From NCBI GenBank assembly GCA_018806915.1, contig JAGKQI010000105.1, positions 248,001 to 312,000 of the forward strand: a stretch of DNA of 64,000 bases, written 5' to 3'. Numbering within the stretch: the stretch's first letter is position 1; each line of letters starts with the position of its first letter. This document shows positions 1 through 10,960 of this stretch, piece after piece. The translations under genes and the position numbers were made by a program. The notes beneath the pieces are model-generated. The model saw nothing but the letters and a program-made list of their open reading frames with translations, ran no database searches and had not been told where the DNA came from. The DNA is from Phytophthora colocasiae. Taxonomy: Eukaryota > Oomycota > Peronosporomycetes > Peronosporales > Peronosporaceae.

Positions 1-3000
1 GGTCACAACATCAGCATCAACGGCTTGTACCTTGGCAACATCAGCGCCATCGAACGCCACCACCTCGGCAGATTCACTCTCTTCCTTCTTAGTAGCGTCA
101 TCAGCTTCTGCTACAGCACCGTCCTTCTCGATAACGTCAATCTCAGTAGCAACTGCCTCGTGTTCGCTTTCAGGCTCGTTCTCAACTACTTGCACCTCTT
201 CCTTGTCGTTTACAGCTAACCTGTCGGTGTCGGACGGTTCCTGTACATCTTCAGCCTTCAACTGCGGTTCGGGAATTGCCCCTGTTGCGACCTTTTGGTG
301 CTCGATTTCCACAGCCGCAGACTCCATCTCGGCACTCAACGACTGCTCTTCTTCTAGAGGGGTATCTTGGGGAATGGCTGCAGAACCTTCCTCGACGCCA
401 GAGACCAAATCATCGAGGACAGGCTCATCTGCGACTTCAACGTCGCTGAGCGTAGCATGGATCTGCGTATCCGTCTCAGCTGCGTGATCCGCAACGTCTT
501 CCTTCGCTTTCACTGCGCTCTGCTGCACACACTCAACCGCCATGGCTGTCGGTTTCTTGCGGAACAGCAAGTTCTTGAACCAACCGCCGGAGCTGGGGGC
601 TTTGGAGACTTCCTCCTGTTCAGGTTCCTTCTCTTTAGCAGGCTCGTCTTCATCCTTGACTTTTGCGACAGGTTCACCGACAGGAACTTCCCCATCTTTA
701 ATCGCAATCTCACCATAGGTAGACACTTGCTCGACGGCAACAACTTTTTCTGTTGCTGACTCATCCACTGCGGATTCCAATGCAGCTTCATCAGCGACAG
801 TTAAAGGCTCGACAGCCTGTCGGACAGGGCCCTCAACTTGGTCAACAGGTTCTTCCGCTGCCGAATCGACTGCAGGTTCATCGATTTCAATCGCATCAGC
901 CCCCGCGGCTAGTTCCTTTTCAGTAGCGACGACTTCAGATGTCAAAACTGCATTTTCCGCCCCAATCTCCGTTGCGTCTTCGACTGGTGTCTTCTCCTTA
1001 GTGACTTCCTCAACCATGACAACGTCATCAATCGTGTCGGCTTCGTCAGTATCGACTTCCTCATTAACTACAGCTGCAGGATCGATGATGATCTCCTCGC
1101 GTTGAGAAGCGCCAACATTCTCCTCCGACTTCAAAGGTTCAGCTTCCTCAATGACCTCATCGGCTTCAGGGGCCACAGCTACCGACTCGACAGCTACCAG
1201 CTCTTCCATAGCGTCAGAAGCAGCTTCGACGGCCTCTAGCGTCTTCGTTGCATCGTCACCCTCTCGAATTGCGACCACAGCTTCTGACTTACCCTCAGTT
1301 TTAACGGCTTCGGTGTTGACCTCCTTGTCCTGAGAGACTTCCTCCGTTATGGACACTTCACCATCGGCTTTCTCCATTTCAAGTGCATCTTCCTCGACAA
1401 CAGCCACTTCCAAATCTGCTTCTTCGTTGGTTGCACTGGCAACAGGAGTGTCGAGATCTTCTGCAACAGACTCCTCGAATTCAACAGTGGGCTCAACAGC
1501 AACAGACTCCTCGACAGTAGCTTCTTCGACAACCAATTCGGCTTCAGGCTCGATAGTGGACTCGTTAGCACCAACTGGAATCTCTTCGACATCAGACGTC
1601 TTAACGACACCATCAACTAGTTCAGTCTGACCCACAGCCATTTCGTCGACGGCTTTGACACCAGCGTCGGCAACAACAACCTCCTCGACAGTAGAAGATT
1701 CGACTTCATCAAAAGAGTTAATCTCATCCGCTGGTTCCTCTGTGTTGCTGGTAGACACTACTGCAACAGCAGTGACAGCGCACGCTCCGAGGGCCAAGGA
1801 GGCGACAATTTGAGGCATCTCGGAGGTGAAATCACTCGAAACAGGCTGAACTTCGACCACCTCCGTCTGCTTCAGGTTGTCCACTGCTGAGTCTTTCTCA
1901 ACTACTACCAGATCTTCAGTTGCCTCCACAGTACTAGCGACCACCTGCTCCTTAACAATCTCCACATCGTCAACAATTTCAGGTGATTTAGGCTCCGTCG
2001 CCATATCGGCAACACAAACTTCACTGACAGTTTCCTCCGCAGTAACTTGTTCAGATTCTTCGTCTGCCGATCCCATGGTCTTCACCTCACATTCGCTTTC
2101 GATGGGGATAGTCTCAGTCGAAGGCTCTTCGACGGCTGGGATTGCTTCTGGCTCCCCCTCGACCACCTTATTGACTACTTCCGTGATCGTCTCCTGAACA
2201 GCATCCTCTGGGGCTTCTTCCTCAACAACTTCCGCCTCGATTTCTTCTGTTTCAGGTTCAACAGCGACTTCATCATCCACGAGTTCATCCGCCATAGAGG
2301 TACTTACAGGCTTCTCAGTCTTTTGCTTGTCAACTTCAGCAGTATCCTCAAATGGAATAGCACTGAGGGACTCGACATCTTCTGCGCTAACTGTATCTTC
2401 AACGGGTTCAGATTCATCATGAAAATCGTCAACAGCTTCATCCGTTAACGAGTCACGCTGCTCGTCCGAAGACGCAATGCTCAATACTTCTTCAACGGTG
2501 GCGTCAATCATATCATCGATCACTTCTTCCTCCTCGTTGGTAAGAACAACATCCTTAGTGACAAGAGATGCCTCATCGACAGGTTCCTCCACACCAGTGG
2601 TAGATGCAACCGCCACAGCTGTAGCAGAGACTGCACATGCTCCGAGAGCCAAGGAGGCAATAATCTGAGGTGTATCAGAGACGATGCCGCTCGAAACTGC
2701 CTTCATTGTCTCCTCTAATTCCTCTTTGACTGCTGAAGGTGAGTCTTTCTCATCCACAACTGGAGCTTCAGAAGTCTTCAATGTATTGGTGGTCTCCTCC
2801 TCAACAGCCTCCAAATTGTTGTCGGGCTCCGTTTCCTCAACAGAATCTTCGGTCTCTTCAATGACTTCAGGCTCAGACACAACCTCAGCAACAGGTAGAG
2901 CCTTAACGATCGATTCCGAGGTGACGATCTTGGAGAAAACCACATCTTCTTCCACTTCAACTTGGACGTCAGTGTTTTCAGGGACATCAGCATCGTCAAG

Positions 3001-4799
3001 GGTTTCTTGGTTGGTAGTGACATCTTGGTTGGCATTGACATCTTCCTCATCCGTCTCTACTGATTCTGTCGTCGTGTTTAACTTTGTCACTGCCACTGCA
3101 CCGGCAGCAACGCAAGCGCCGGCAGCAAGTGAGGCCACGATCGCTGGCATATCCGAAGCAAGACTACTACTACCGGTGGGTGCAGCAGATACCGAGGCAT
3201 TTCTTGCTCGACAACTGTATCTTCCTGCTCAAATTCAGTCGCAGCAATATCTTGAGAGGTTTCTGTCTTCTGAACAGCCTGCTCATCGAAATTGACCTCA
3301 GCCTGTTTAGCATCAGCTTCAATCTCCACCTCAATTGCCTCTTCCTCGACAACTTCAACGCCATCCGAAGTAAGACTGCTACTACCGGTGTCACTTACAA
3401 CTTGAGGCTCCTCTGCATTCGGTTCTGGAGTTTCCTCTTCTATAGCAGAGGCGGATTGTTCACCTTTTTCGACGGGCACTGCAGACTCAATCGTCAATTC
3501 CACTACGGCATCCTCAGAAACAGTCTTCAATTTCACAGATTCAGCTAGCAAAGACTTCACCGGCTCCTGCTCCGCAGCGACCTCTTCAAAAACCACTTCG
3601 GCATCTTCTTCAGTCAGATCGTCCACTTGAGGCTCAATCGCAGACACCACAGCCTCCTCGGTTTCTTCAGCTGCAACAGTCTCCATTTCATCATTCGTTG
3701 CCATGGGCTCAATCTCTACGACTTCCAGTACAGCCAACTCTTGGTCCACGACAACATCTTCAACATCAGGCTCTACGTCTTTAACGACCACAAAGTCTTC
3801 TTCAATTGCATCGACCGTAACACCATCAACAGGCGAGTCGATCGCAGACGCAATCACTTCCTTAACCGCTTCCGCAACGATCTCTTCGGCCTCGACGTCA
3901 ACATTGGATGACTCATCAACCTGGATGGCTTCTTCAGCCGGCTCCTCCTCCTCGTCCGACTTGGGTTCCGCAAGGTGAAGAGGACCATCGACAATGACCA
4001 CTTCAATATCCTCCACCTCCATAACTTCAGACGCTTCAGCAGCGGTAATTACACCAACGTCTTCAATGGCTTCTTCCGAGTCCACTTCTTCATCTCTAGT
4101 CACTTCCTTCTCGATCTCTGCAACATCATCAAGAGTGATTGTCTCCTCTACCTCTTCGACCGAATTCGATACTTCATCGACAGTTTCTTGTTCTTCATCC
4201 TTCACATCTCCAGCATTGCAGACCAGTCCAGCAACAGTAGCTCCAACAACAACGGCAGCTACTTCAACCGCAGCAGAATCTTCAATCGAGTTCCCTTCAT
4301 GCTTCGTCTCGACCTCATCCTTCTCTTCTGTCTCGATCTTCTCCTCCGTTTCATTCTTCTCCGTCTCAATCTCCCCGTTCTTCTCCTCAGGCAGAGCTTC
4401 ATCGACAATGTGAACAGTCTCCTCTTTGCTCTGTGCTACGACATCTTCGACCTGGTTGAGAATCTTGTACAGAGTCTTCACCACTTCCAACTCGTCCGAT
4501 ACAATTGGTGTTGTCTTCTCACTAACGAGTTCTGCTGTGCTAACTGTCTGGGTCTCTGTCTGTGTGTTCATGCCGCTGTGTGCGCCGTACCCTTGTGCCG
4601 TCACTCCTGCCACTTCATCGCTGAAACTTGAACGGTGTAGATAGAACTCGCACCTGTCCATTGTGTCATCTGAGCTATCGGTCGACTTGGCGTCTTCTGT
4701 GTCTACGGAGTTGCGTCGGCTGCTGATTTTGGGCTCCGCCACGACGTCAGTGCTAGTGAACAGATGGGTGTACTTGGTGTTCAAGTTTGTAGTCGCCAT
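1..4799 (-). CDS. Giant acidic repeat protein, 3' end outside window, with one apparent frameshift
   Basis: No family is recognised. The protein is dominated by Glu, Val, Ala, Asp and Pro and is probably mostly disordered. The chosen start is ATG at 4799 (MATTNLNTKYTH), because an Inr/FPR-like sequence lies 26-41 nt upstream; the open frame continues upstream to 4943 but only from a TTG. The reading frame starting at 4799 runs to a stop at 3087, while the frame that stays open from 3228 to the left edge is a different one, so a frameshift (or an unseen short intron) must lie between about 3090 and 3228. Together the parts exceed 1,550 residues. Within the acid-rich chain, three near-identical hydrophobic segments of about 24 residues (MPQIVASLALGAC type) occur at 3091-3156, 2608-2679 and 1753-1824, with a weaker one (VAAVVVGATVAGLVC) near 4210-4270. 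These could be membrane segments or hydrophobic repeats. The C-terminus is not visible, so a terminal PX domain as in the downstream family cannot be excluded. Confidence 0.6.
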
Positions 4800-5355
4800 C
4801 TTGTTGGTTTGTTGCTTGGTGTTCAAATTCGATAATGGACTTTCGGTAGGAAGACTCACTCGGATATGAGCGGCATGGGCGGTCATCTCCTTACATCCGG
4901 TGGACGGACAGATATCTCGCTCTGGTCCAGCTGGTTCAGCCAATTTGGAAGCAGGTGGTCTCCTCTCATGGCTCGCTTCAGCGTTGAGTATTGAGACAAC
5001 AGATGCGTGCGAACAGGAAGCCGCAACTTGAGTCTGTTAGCAGCAAATGGTTAGAGAAACACGCGTTGTGCTTTATGGAGCACAAGTCGTTCTCTACCGG
5101 TAGTTAGACTTTGAGTGAGTTTTTTTTTTCTTGAGACAGTGAACAAGTGTCTCGAAGTTAAAAAGATACAGCGAGTACAACAGCTAACGATGCAGTTCAT
5201 CCACCAAGCTGTGACGTTGAGCATCAAGATGAGAAGAAGAAGAACACGAGTTGGGTTAAGAGATCTGTAGTTTTTGAGAAACTTTTTTTCTTAAGGGTAA
5301 ACTATTTTGGTTAGACGTATGATCTTTTGAGAAGAGATGATGTTTTTAATGTTTT
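4800..5355. other. Intergenic spacer
   Basis: 556 nt between the acidic repeat gene and the tail-anchored acidic gene. Apart from the Inr/FPR-like site at 4825-4840 I see no gene or structured repeat; T-runs near 5125 and 5285 are the only compositional feature. Confidence 0.5.
4825..4840 (-). promoter_or_regulatory. Inr/FPR-like core promoter of the acidic repeat gene
   Basis: Read on the minus strand the 16-mer is GTCCATTATCGAATTT, about 11 of 16 matches to the oomycete Inr/FPR consensus GCTCATTYYNCAWTTT. It lies 26 nt upstream of the ATG at 4799, which supports that start. Inference from position and similarity only. Confidence 0.4.
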
Positions 5356-6498
5356 CTATCTACGCGCCACTAAAGTTGCAACAATTGCAGTGGTGACAGC
5401 AACAGCCACTGACGAGACAGCGTAGCTGTTGTTGCGAATCTGCTCGGGGATAAAACTGTACGCTGAGGTTTGCTTTTCCACAACTGCAGCTTCCTTTGCT
5501 GCGACTATGGGGTCAATGATCATCGTCTCTTCAATCTCCGATTCAGGTTCGTCCTCGATCTTCACAATGGCAACAGGCTCAACCGCTTCCATTGCTGGAG
5601 CTTCCGAAATCTCCGACTGAGTCTCCGTTTCAGACTCGTAATCGGCGATAGGCTTCTCTGATGCAGACGCTTCTGGCTCTTCCTCTACGACGTCTTCGTT
5701 TTCACGATTCTCGTCATGAACGCTCTCTGTGTCTTCAGGGATCGATGGCATGCGAGTAACGAGTTTCCTGGGCTCCGGGTCGACATCGAGCATCACGTCT
5801 TCAGCTTTATCAACAACTGGAATGTCGTTCTGAACTGCAGGTGCTTCTGGCAAGGCTTCGTCCTTCATAGTCTCCTTTTCAACAGTCTTTTCGAGCACAA
5901 CAGGCTCGGAAACAGGTTGTTCGGCTTCTTTTTCAGCAGATTCCTCTTCAACGGAAGTCTGAGCCACAACAGAGTCGAGAATGTCCTCCTCCACAACCGC
6001 GACAATCTCCACAGCATCCTTTACAGTATCCACAACCGGCATAGGCTCATCAACCTCAGTCTTGACGGACCCTTCATGGACAGTCACAGGCTCATCAATC
6101 TTCTTCTCAACAACACCATCCGTAGTCTCCTCTTTAGAAACGATTGGAGTCATTTCTTCTTTAACCTTCACGACAACCACAGGTTCCTCAACCACATCAG
6201 GCTTCACTGCAACCTTAACAGGTTCAGTAGCAGCCACCAGATACTTCTCAATCTCCACTTGCTTGACTACAGCAGACGTCATGTCCGATATGGCATTGAA
6301 TACAGCAGCTAGCACATACGTCGATCTTCCGACGGCCAGTTCGTCGTTTTCTTCGACCCCCACCACCAATTGAGGCGCAGGTCGCACTACCGACGTCTTC
6401 AAATCATCTTGGCCTGCATTCTGCAGCCGTTGGACCACAGGAATCGCCCTAGAGGCTTCGTTCTGCTCGTTGCAATAGTACCAAAGTGCCGTCGACAT
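5356..6498 (-). CDS. Acidic protein with C-terminal membrane anchor
   Basis: 380 residues from ATG at 6498 (MSTALWYYCNEQNEASRA); the frame is open further upstream only from a GTG, and an Inr/FPR-like site sits 17 nt upstream of the chosen ATG. The middle is a Glu/Val/Pro-rich, low-complexity chain (many VVEE, EPVV, PVVD blocks) like that of its neighbours. The last about 22 residues (YAVSSVAVAVTTAIVATLVA then RR) form one hydrophobic helix ending in two arginines, the layout of a tail-anchored protein whose N-terminal bulk faces the cytosol. There is no PX domain. By position and composition it belongs with the acidic/PX gene array; its anchor replaces the N-terminal acylation motif of the others. 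The molecular function is unknown. Confidence 0.75.
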   Translation of the reverse strand: MSTALWYYCNEQNEASRAIPVVQRLQNAGQDDLKTSVVRPAPQLVVGVEENDELAVGRSTYVLAAVFNAISDMTSAVVKQVEIEKYLVAATEPVKVAVKPDVVEEPVVVVKVKEEMTPIVSKEETTDGVVEKKIDEPVTVHEGSVKTEVDEPMPVVDTVKDAVEIVAVVEEDILDSVVAQTSVEEESAEKEAEQPVSEPVVLEKTVEKETMKDEALPEAPAVQNDIPVVDKAEDVMLDVDPEPRKLVTRMPSIPEDTESVHDENRENEDVVEEEPEASASEKPIADYESETETQSEISEAPAMEAVEPVAIVKIEDEPESEIEETMIIDPIVAAKEAAVVEKQTSAYSFIPEQIRNNSYAVSSVAVAVTTAIVATLVARR

Positions 6499-6514
6499 GT
6501 TCGTTCGTTCTGGA

Positions 6515-6530
6515 AGGTTTCGAAATGATC
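6515..6530 (-). promoter_or_regulatory. Inr/FPR-like core promoter of the tail-anchored acidic gene
   Basis: Minus-strand 16-mer GATCATTTCGAAACCT matches the consensus GCTCATTYYNCAWTTT at about 12 of 16 positions, including the TCATTYY core. It is 17 nt upstream of the ATG at 6498. Confidence 0.45.
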
Positions 6531-6748
6531 GGAATGGGGTCAAGAGCTCGATTTGCGATCGTGAGGGCGGGAGAGTTCGCTTTTTGGTGTCAGATGCCAC
6601 TGCACATGGGCCGAGCTATGGGCAAACATGAGACATCACATTCACCTGCACAGCGGATAGCCGCTGGCTGGCGACCAGAAAATTCGCACCAAATTTCAAG
6701 AAGAACTGAAAACCTTCAACGTTTAATTCTCTCCAACTGTTGCCTCAC

Positions 6749-8668
6749 TCACATCCAACCTGCTCCTGTGGACGCTCGAGTTGTGGTGATGAAGCGCTCG
6801 AAGATGGAGCTGCCGTGAAGTGCCGGATACTGGGAAATGTATCGGAGTAAGGCTCGGAAGGCCTTTTCACGGATTTCGATGGTCTTTTTACTCCTGTACC
6901 CGCGGAAGACTGTGCCTAGATGAGGTCTCGGGATCAGGGGCATATCCGTTGCAGCGTGTAGACGAGTGTCTAATAGTTGGACCTGCAATTCGCGGAAATC
7001 CGTGTAGCGCTTGAGGATCGGAGGCTGGCGGATCCCTGTACGACGGTCGCTCCGGTGGATGTGGTAGTACACAACTCGATCTTCGATTGAGAAGCCGTAG
7101 ACTTCGTACGTCCATCGCTGCGGAGGCGGGTGCATCTCCATCATCTCATTACTCTCGGAACTCAGGATGAACGGCTCGATGGTTGTCGTAGTGGTGGCAC
7201 CGGATGACGGCTCCAGTCTGGGTAATAAACCCAGTACGGGCAGTAGGACCCCACTGTTCGGGTAGTCTTCGCTGTTCTTTCTGTATGAATCGATGAGCCC
7301 CTTGACCACAGAACTTCTGTCTGAAGCGGGGGCTGTGCTTCTTGCTGGGGAATCTTCCTGTAGAACATTACCATCCGCCTTTGACTTCGTTTTCCCAGTC
7401 GAAAACTCTTCGCTTACCGAGTCTGGTGCAGGTTTCTCCTCGAGGTCTTCCTCATCTGCATGGTCGTCCTTGTCATGTTCCAGTAGAACAGCTTCAACCA
7501 GCTCATTCGTAACCTGAGCGACAACCTTTTCCACCCCTGCAATGGCGCCTTCAGTGCTGTGAGCTATTGGTGTTTTCTCTTCAGTTGAAGGATTGCAAGG
7601 AACATCCGCCACGCTCTCGTCTACGGCATTGACTTCGGTTGATTCCTGTGCTGACAACGGTTGATCATCTACCTCTTCCTCTGTGATTGCTTCCGCGTCA
7701 TTCTCACCTTCTAAGGTGTTGACATCTTCAGCATCTGCAGTACCTTCGACCGCCACAATAGTCTCTGGCTGTGTTGTTTCGACTACAGGCACTAGGCCTA
7801 CATCCTCCGCTGTGTCTGCAACAGCTCCATCCTCCATTCTCTCAGTTTCGACAACCGCAGGTGCTTCGGGTGTGGCTTCAGCAGTATTATCGTCAACGAT
7901 TCCAGTAGCTTCTTCCTCGATACTAGGATTACTCTCCTGTGCAGATTCCACAGATAACCCATCGTCGACTGGTGCAATTTCTTGCTTATCAACCAGAACC
8001 CCAGGAACTCCCAGCACCTTGTTGTCGGCTTCGGCTGCCTCTTCTTTCGGTACTTTAGGGCTCTCATCGACCACTGCATCCTCTGCTACCAGCGCTCCAG
8101 TATCAATGTCATCTCCATCAACAACTTCCTTAGCAACGTCATCCTCTCGACTCACAGCTCCCTTGAGATCTCCCATCAAACTCTCAACAACAGGTTCCAC
8201 TTGCTTGTCCGCAAATTCTTTAACGGATACACCCGCTCCCTCTTCAGCAATTGCTGCAACTCGTTCCACGATACCATCAACAACCGCTATGATATCATCC
8301 TCTATTTCGTTCTCCTTCTCTTCCTCCTGCTCTTCTTCTTCTTCTTGAATCGTTGATTGCCTTCCATCCGACCCGGTCGATACAATTGCAGCCAAAACTT
8401 GCTCGTCCGTCGCCTCCACCGCATCCTCATAGACACCAGACAACGGAGCTGTAGATCCATCAAACATCAATAACATACCGGACGTAGACGATGGCGGTTC
8501 CATCGCATCTTCGAATTCGTCCTCAGACTCGCCAGCTTCCGACGTCCACTGCGTCTGCGTGTTGCTGCCTTCGGACGATTCCGTTCGTGTATCTTCGTCC
8601 GCTTCAGGGTGTCCGATCACTCCGTTCTTATCACTCAAAGGCGTTGGATGCATTTCTTCGACGCTCAT
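6749..8668 (-). CDS. PX-domain protein with long acidic N-terminal region
   Basis: 639 residues, single exon, ATG at 8668 (MSVEEMHPTPLSD). Residues 1 to about 470 are acidic and low in complexity (Glu/Asp/Val/Ala). The C-terminal about 125 residues form a phox-homology (PX) domain: a beta-rich start (WTYEVYGFSIEDRVVYYHI), the phosphoinositide-contacting LKRYTDF motif, the proline loop (PLIPRPHLG), a basic stretch (RGYRSKK) and closing helices ending ERFI. PX domains bind membrane phosphoinositides, classically PI3P on endosomes. Unlike the next five genes upstream it lacks an MGC start, so membrane binding would rely on the PX domain alone. It lies head-to-tail between the tail-anchored acidic gene and the MGC-start PX genes. 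The ligand and partners are not shown by sequence. Confidence 0.85.
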   Translation of the reverse strand: MSVEEMHPTPLSDKNGVIGHPEADEDTRTESSEGSNTQTQWTSEAGESEDEFEDAMEPPSSTSGMLLMFDGSTAPLSGVYEDAVEATDEQVLAAIVSTGSDGRQSTIQEEEEEQEEEKENEIEDDIIAVVDGIVERVAAIAEEGAGVSVKEFADKQVEPVVESLMGDLKGAVSREDDVAKEVVDGDDIDTGALVAEDAVVDESPKVPKEEAAEADNKVLGVPGVLVDKQEIAPVDDGLSVESAQESNPSIEEEATGIVDDNTAEATPEAPAVVETERMEDGAVADTAEDVGLVPVVETTQPETIVAVEGTADAEDVNTLEGENDAEAITEEEVDDQPLSAQESTEVNAVDESVADVPCNPSTEEKTPIAHSTEGAIAGVEKVVAQVTNELVEAVLLEHDKDDHADEEDLEEKPAPDSVSEEFSTGKTKSKADGNVLQEDSPARSTAPASDRSSVVKGLIDSYRKNSEDYPNSGVLLPVLGLLPRLEPSSGATTTTTIEPFILSSESNEMMEMHPPPQRWTYEVYGFSIEDRVVYYHIHRSDRRTGIRQPPILKRYTDFRELQVQLLDTRLHAATDMPLIPRPHLGTVFRGYRSKKTIEIREKAFRALLRYISQYPALHGSSIFERFITTTRASTGAGWM

Positions 8669-9090
8669 TGACTTTGCTTGCTACGTACTTCGTGTGGATC
8701 ACGAGTCTGGATGTGTGCAATCTAACGCTCGAGCGACAAAAGCACTCGCCTATCAATTGTGTTCTGTTTGACTCGCTCTCTGAGCCATCCGGTAAAGGGA
8801 TCTCTGCCGTGCTACACGCACGGCACGGGGACACACAACGCGCCAGCTGGAACTCTATAGGGCTGCACTGCAGTCTGCAGCCTCAAGTGGTCTACGGTGG
8901 CAACAAGCAGTCATAGACTGGTCCATGCCGAGAAACGACGGTCAGGTTCAACCTACGACGTCGATTTTCAAAGCATTCAAAGGCGAACGGGTCGATTGTG
9001 TTCATACTAACCGCTACGTGAAATTAATGACGACTAACATCATGGAACGGTGGATTGATACAGCAATTCGTGCTGTAAAATGATAACAAC
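8669..9090. other. Intergenic spacer
   Basis: 422 nt between two PX genes. No supported gene, repeat or clear Inr/FPR match was seen. Confidence 0.4.
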
Positions 9091-10365
9091 TCACTGGGTG
9101 AGGAAGCTCTGGAACGCGGCGTTGTCGCACAACTCACGGTGCTCCGCGATATATCGCAGCAAGTTGGAGAACTGCTGTTGACGCTCCTCAATAGTTTTCT
9201 TGCTCTGTCGACCACGTACATAATGAACTACACCAGCTCGAGGAAGCTTCGGTAGTTTGTCAGCGGATGATAGCTTGGTCTCCTTCAACTTCCTGTACAA
9301 TTCGCTGAATCGGGAGTAGCGACGACGTAGTGGTGCTGGCCACTTAGCGCTGTCCGTGACGTCGTCCATGAGCTGCACGTGATACAATACGACGCCCTTA
9401 TCGCTGGACGTCCCCACGATAGCGTAGATCGGGGGTCTTGCTCTCTGGACTGGGGCGTTCTCTGACGGCTGAGTCTTTGCACTCAGGTAAAAAATGCCTG
9501 TACTTGAGGGTTCCACCTGTAAACTGCTTTGTGCAACGAGAGCACTGTGGTCTCTATTCGGTGATTTAGCCACGTTGGAGACGGCAGCGTCGATAACGCT
9601 CTGTGCAATCTCCGCAGCGACTTCATCAATCGATTCCCGTTTAACTGGATCATTCGTTATCACATCGGATTCGGGAACCGGTTCAACTTGACGGACAACA
9701 TCTCCAGTCTCTGTTACCATGTACTCTCCAGCCTCACTGTGCTCCGATGCAGGTATCGATTGTCTTGTGTCTCCTGTGTTGTAGCTGCTGTTCTCGCTCT
9801 GATGGCTAAATCCAGACGCGTCCAGCTCAACCAGTAGTTCGCTCTCGGTCACTGTAGATGCCGTCACTGCACTGCTTTCACCGACTTGGTTTACCGCTGC
9901 GGGCGGTGACGCTTCTCCTTCAGGTTCCGTGACGCCGCTTTCACTTGGTGTCACGTCGTGTCCTCTACGTTCCTCTGGAATCGGCTGCAGCTCGATCGGG
10001 TCGCCTGTCATGGCGAACGTCAGCGATTCAGGCGGTCCAGGTGATGTCTGCTCTTCGGAGACGAATGAACTGGTGAGACTGAGACCAGAGCTACTGCTGA
10101 CTTCGGACGTGTGGATGAACGAGAAGGTGAAGCCGCTGACCAGACCTTGTACCGGTTCGCCATCGGAACTTCCAACCAAGTCGGCACTGTCGGAGATCAC
10201 GAATGACGGTAGTTCTTCTCGGAATTCGTTGCTTTGAGATCCGCTGGTAGTCATCCAGAGCTTCGAGTCCTGTGCGTGGTACGACGGCGTCGTCGGGTGA
10301 AGAGGCACCGCGATGCTACTGCCGCGATGGTCGAGTGTAGCGTCTTTGGAGTGTTTGCAGCCCAT
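9091..10365 (-). CDS. Lipid-anchored PX-domain protein, MGCKHSK start
   Basis: 424 residues, single exon, ATG at 10365. The N-terminus MGCKHSK fits the N-myristoylation pattern (Gly2, Ser6) with Cys3 available for palmitoylation, predicting stable membrane attachment. About 290 residues of Ser/Glu/Val-rich, probably disordered linker follow. The C-terminal about 120 residues are a PX domain: IYAIVGTSSDKGVVLYHV, then RRRYSRFSELYRKL (phosphoinositide-contacting Arg-Tyr), LPKLPRAG proline loop, RGRQSKKTIEERQQQF and the last helix through FQSFL. It is the longest of the five MGC-start members and keeps a more basic RRRYS core. Inferred role: a membrane-tethered reader of phosphoinositides; the myristoylation and palmitoylation are predictions. 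Confidence 0.85.
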   Translation of the reverse strand: MGCKHSKDATLDHRGSSIAVPLHPTTPSYHAQDSKLWMTTSGSQSNEFREELPSFVISDSADLVGSSDGEPVQGLVSGFTFSFIHTSEVSSSSGLSLTSSFVSEEQTSPGPPESLTFAMTGDPIELQPIPEERRGHDVTPSESGVTEPEGEASPPAAVNQVGESSAVTASTVTESELLVELDASGFSHQSENSSYNTGDTRQSIPASEHSEAGEYMVTETGDVVRQVEPVPESDVITNDPVKRESIDEVAAEIAQSVIDAAVSNVAKSPNRDHSALVAQSSLQVEPSSTGIFYLSAKTQPSENAPVQRARPPIYAIVGTSSDKGVVLYHVQLMDDVTDSAKWPAPLRRRYSRFSELYRKLKETKLSSADKLPKLPRAGVVHYVRGRQSKKTIEERQQQFSNLLRYIAEHRELCDNAAFQSFLTQ

Positions 10366-10960
10366 GGCGGAGACTTGTAAGGGCGAAAAGTAACAGAACG
10401 GAAGCTACGAGATGGACAGGCGGCACAAGAAATACGACAAGTTCGTGGTGGGAGACTGCTGCTTCGGACAGGCGGAGAAAAAAAATCAATTGCTAGAATG
10501 CAGTAAGTAAGTGAGACACAAGTAGGAAATGTGAATATGTTTTCTTCACAGACAGCAGGCCAGAGACAACTACAAAGCCTCCATACCGTTTAATGGAGCC
10601 CATGGCTTCCTTGTTTCTCTACCAGGACAGTTGGAGAGCAGTTACGACTGACGACGAAATCGATACTGAAACTGAACAATTTTCACGGGGCTTCGGCAAG
10701 GATTTTTTTACGGTAGTGCTAGTACTGTGCTACAGCCGTCAGTGAGCAGTGCTCACTGAGCACGGATCGGTGCAGTGATTGTCACACGCGTTTCATGAGG
10801 CAGATGGTGCTGCTAAACTGTAACGTTCATTTGCAGAGCCATTTTTAGTACAGATATGGCTACACTTCACTTCAACGTCAAGTACCCCCTAACAAAAGTG
10901 CTGTATAGGTGGAAAATACGTTTGATATTGTTGGGATATACTCGAGTACATACATCAGTC
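10366..10960. other. Intergenic spacer with a short palindrome
   Basis: 595 nt without a supported gene. A short palindrome (AGTGAGCA, one base, TGCTCACT) occurs near 10741-10757. The A-run near 10479 and T-run near 10704 are ordinary. Confidence 0.4.

Noticed and set aside
32..4413. Many plus-strand Ser/Thr- or Leu/Phe-rich open frames opposite the acidic genes (also 5429-6373, 7683-8356, 13340-14019, 14686-15258)
   Set aside because: They are complements of GAA/GAG/GTT-rich coding on the minus strand, which rarely gives stops in the opposite frames; none has recognisable features.
4800..4943. Upstream extension of the giant acidic protein
   Set aside because: The longest version starts at TTG and the extension would span the Inr/FPR-like site at 4825-4840.
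10741..10757. AGTGAGCA/TGCTCACT palindrome
   Set aside because: Short arms, no second copy seen, not informative by itself.
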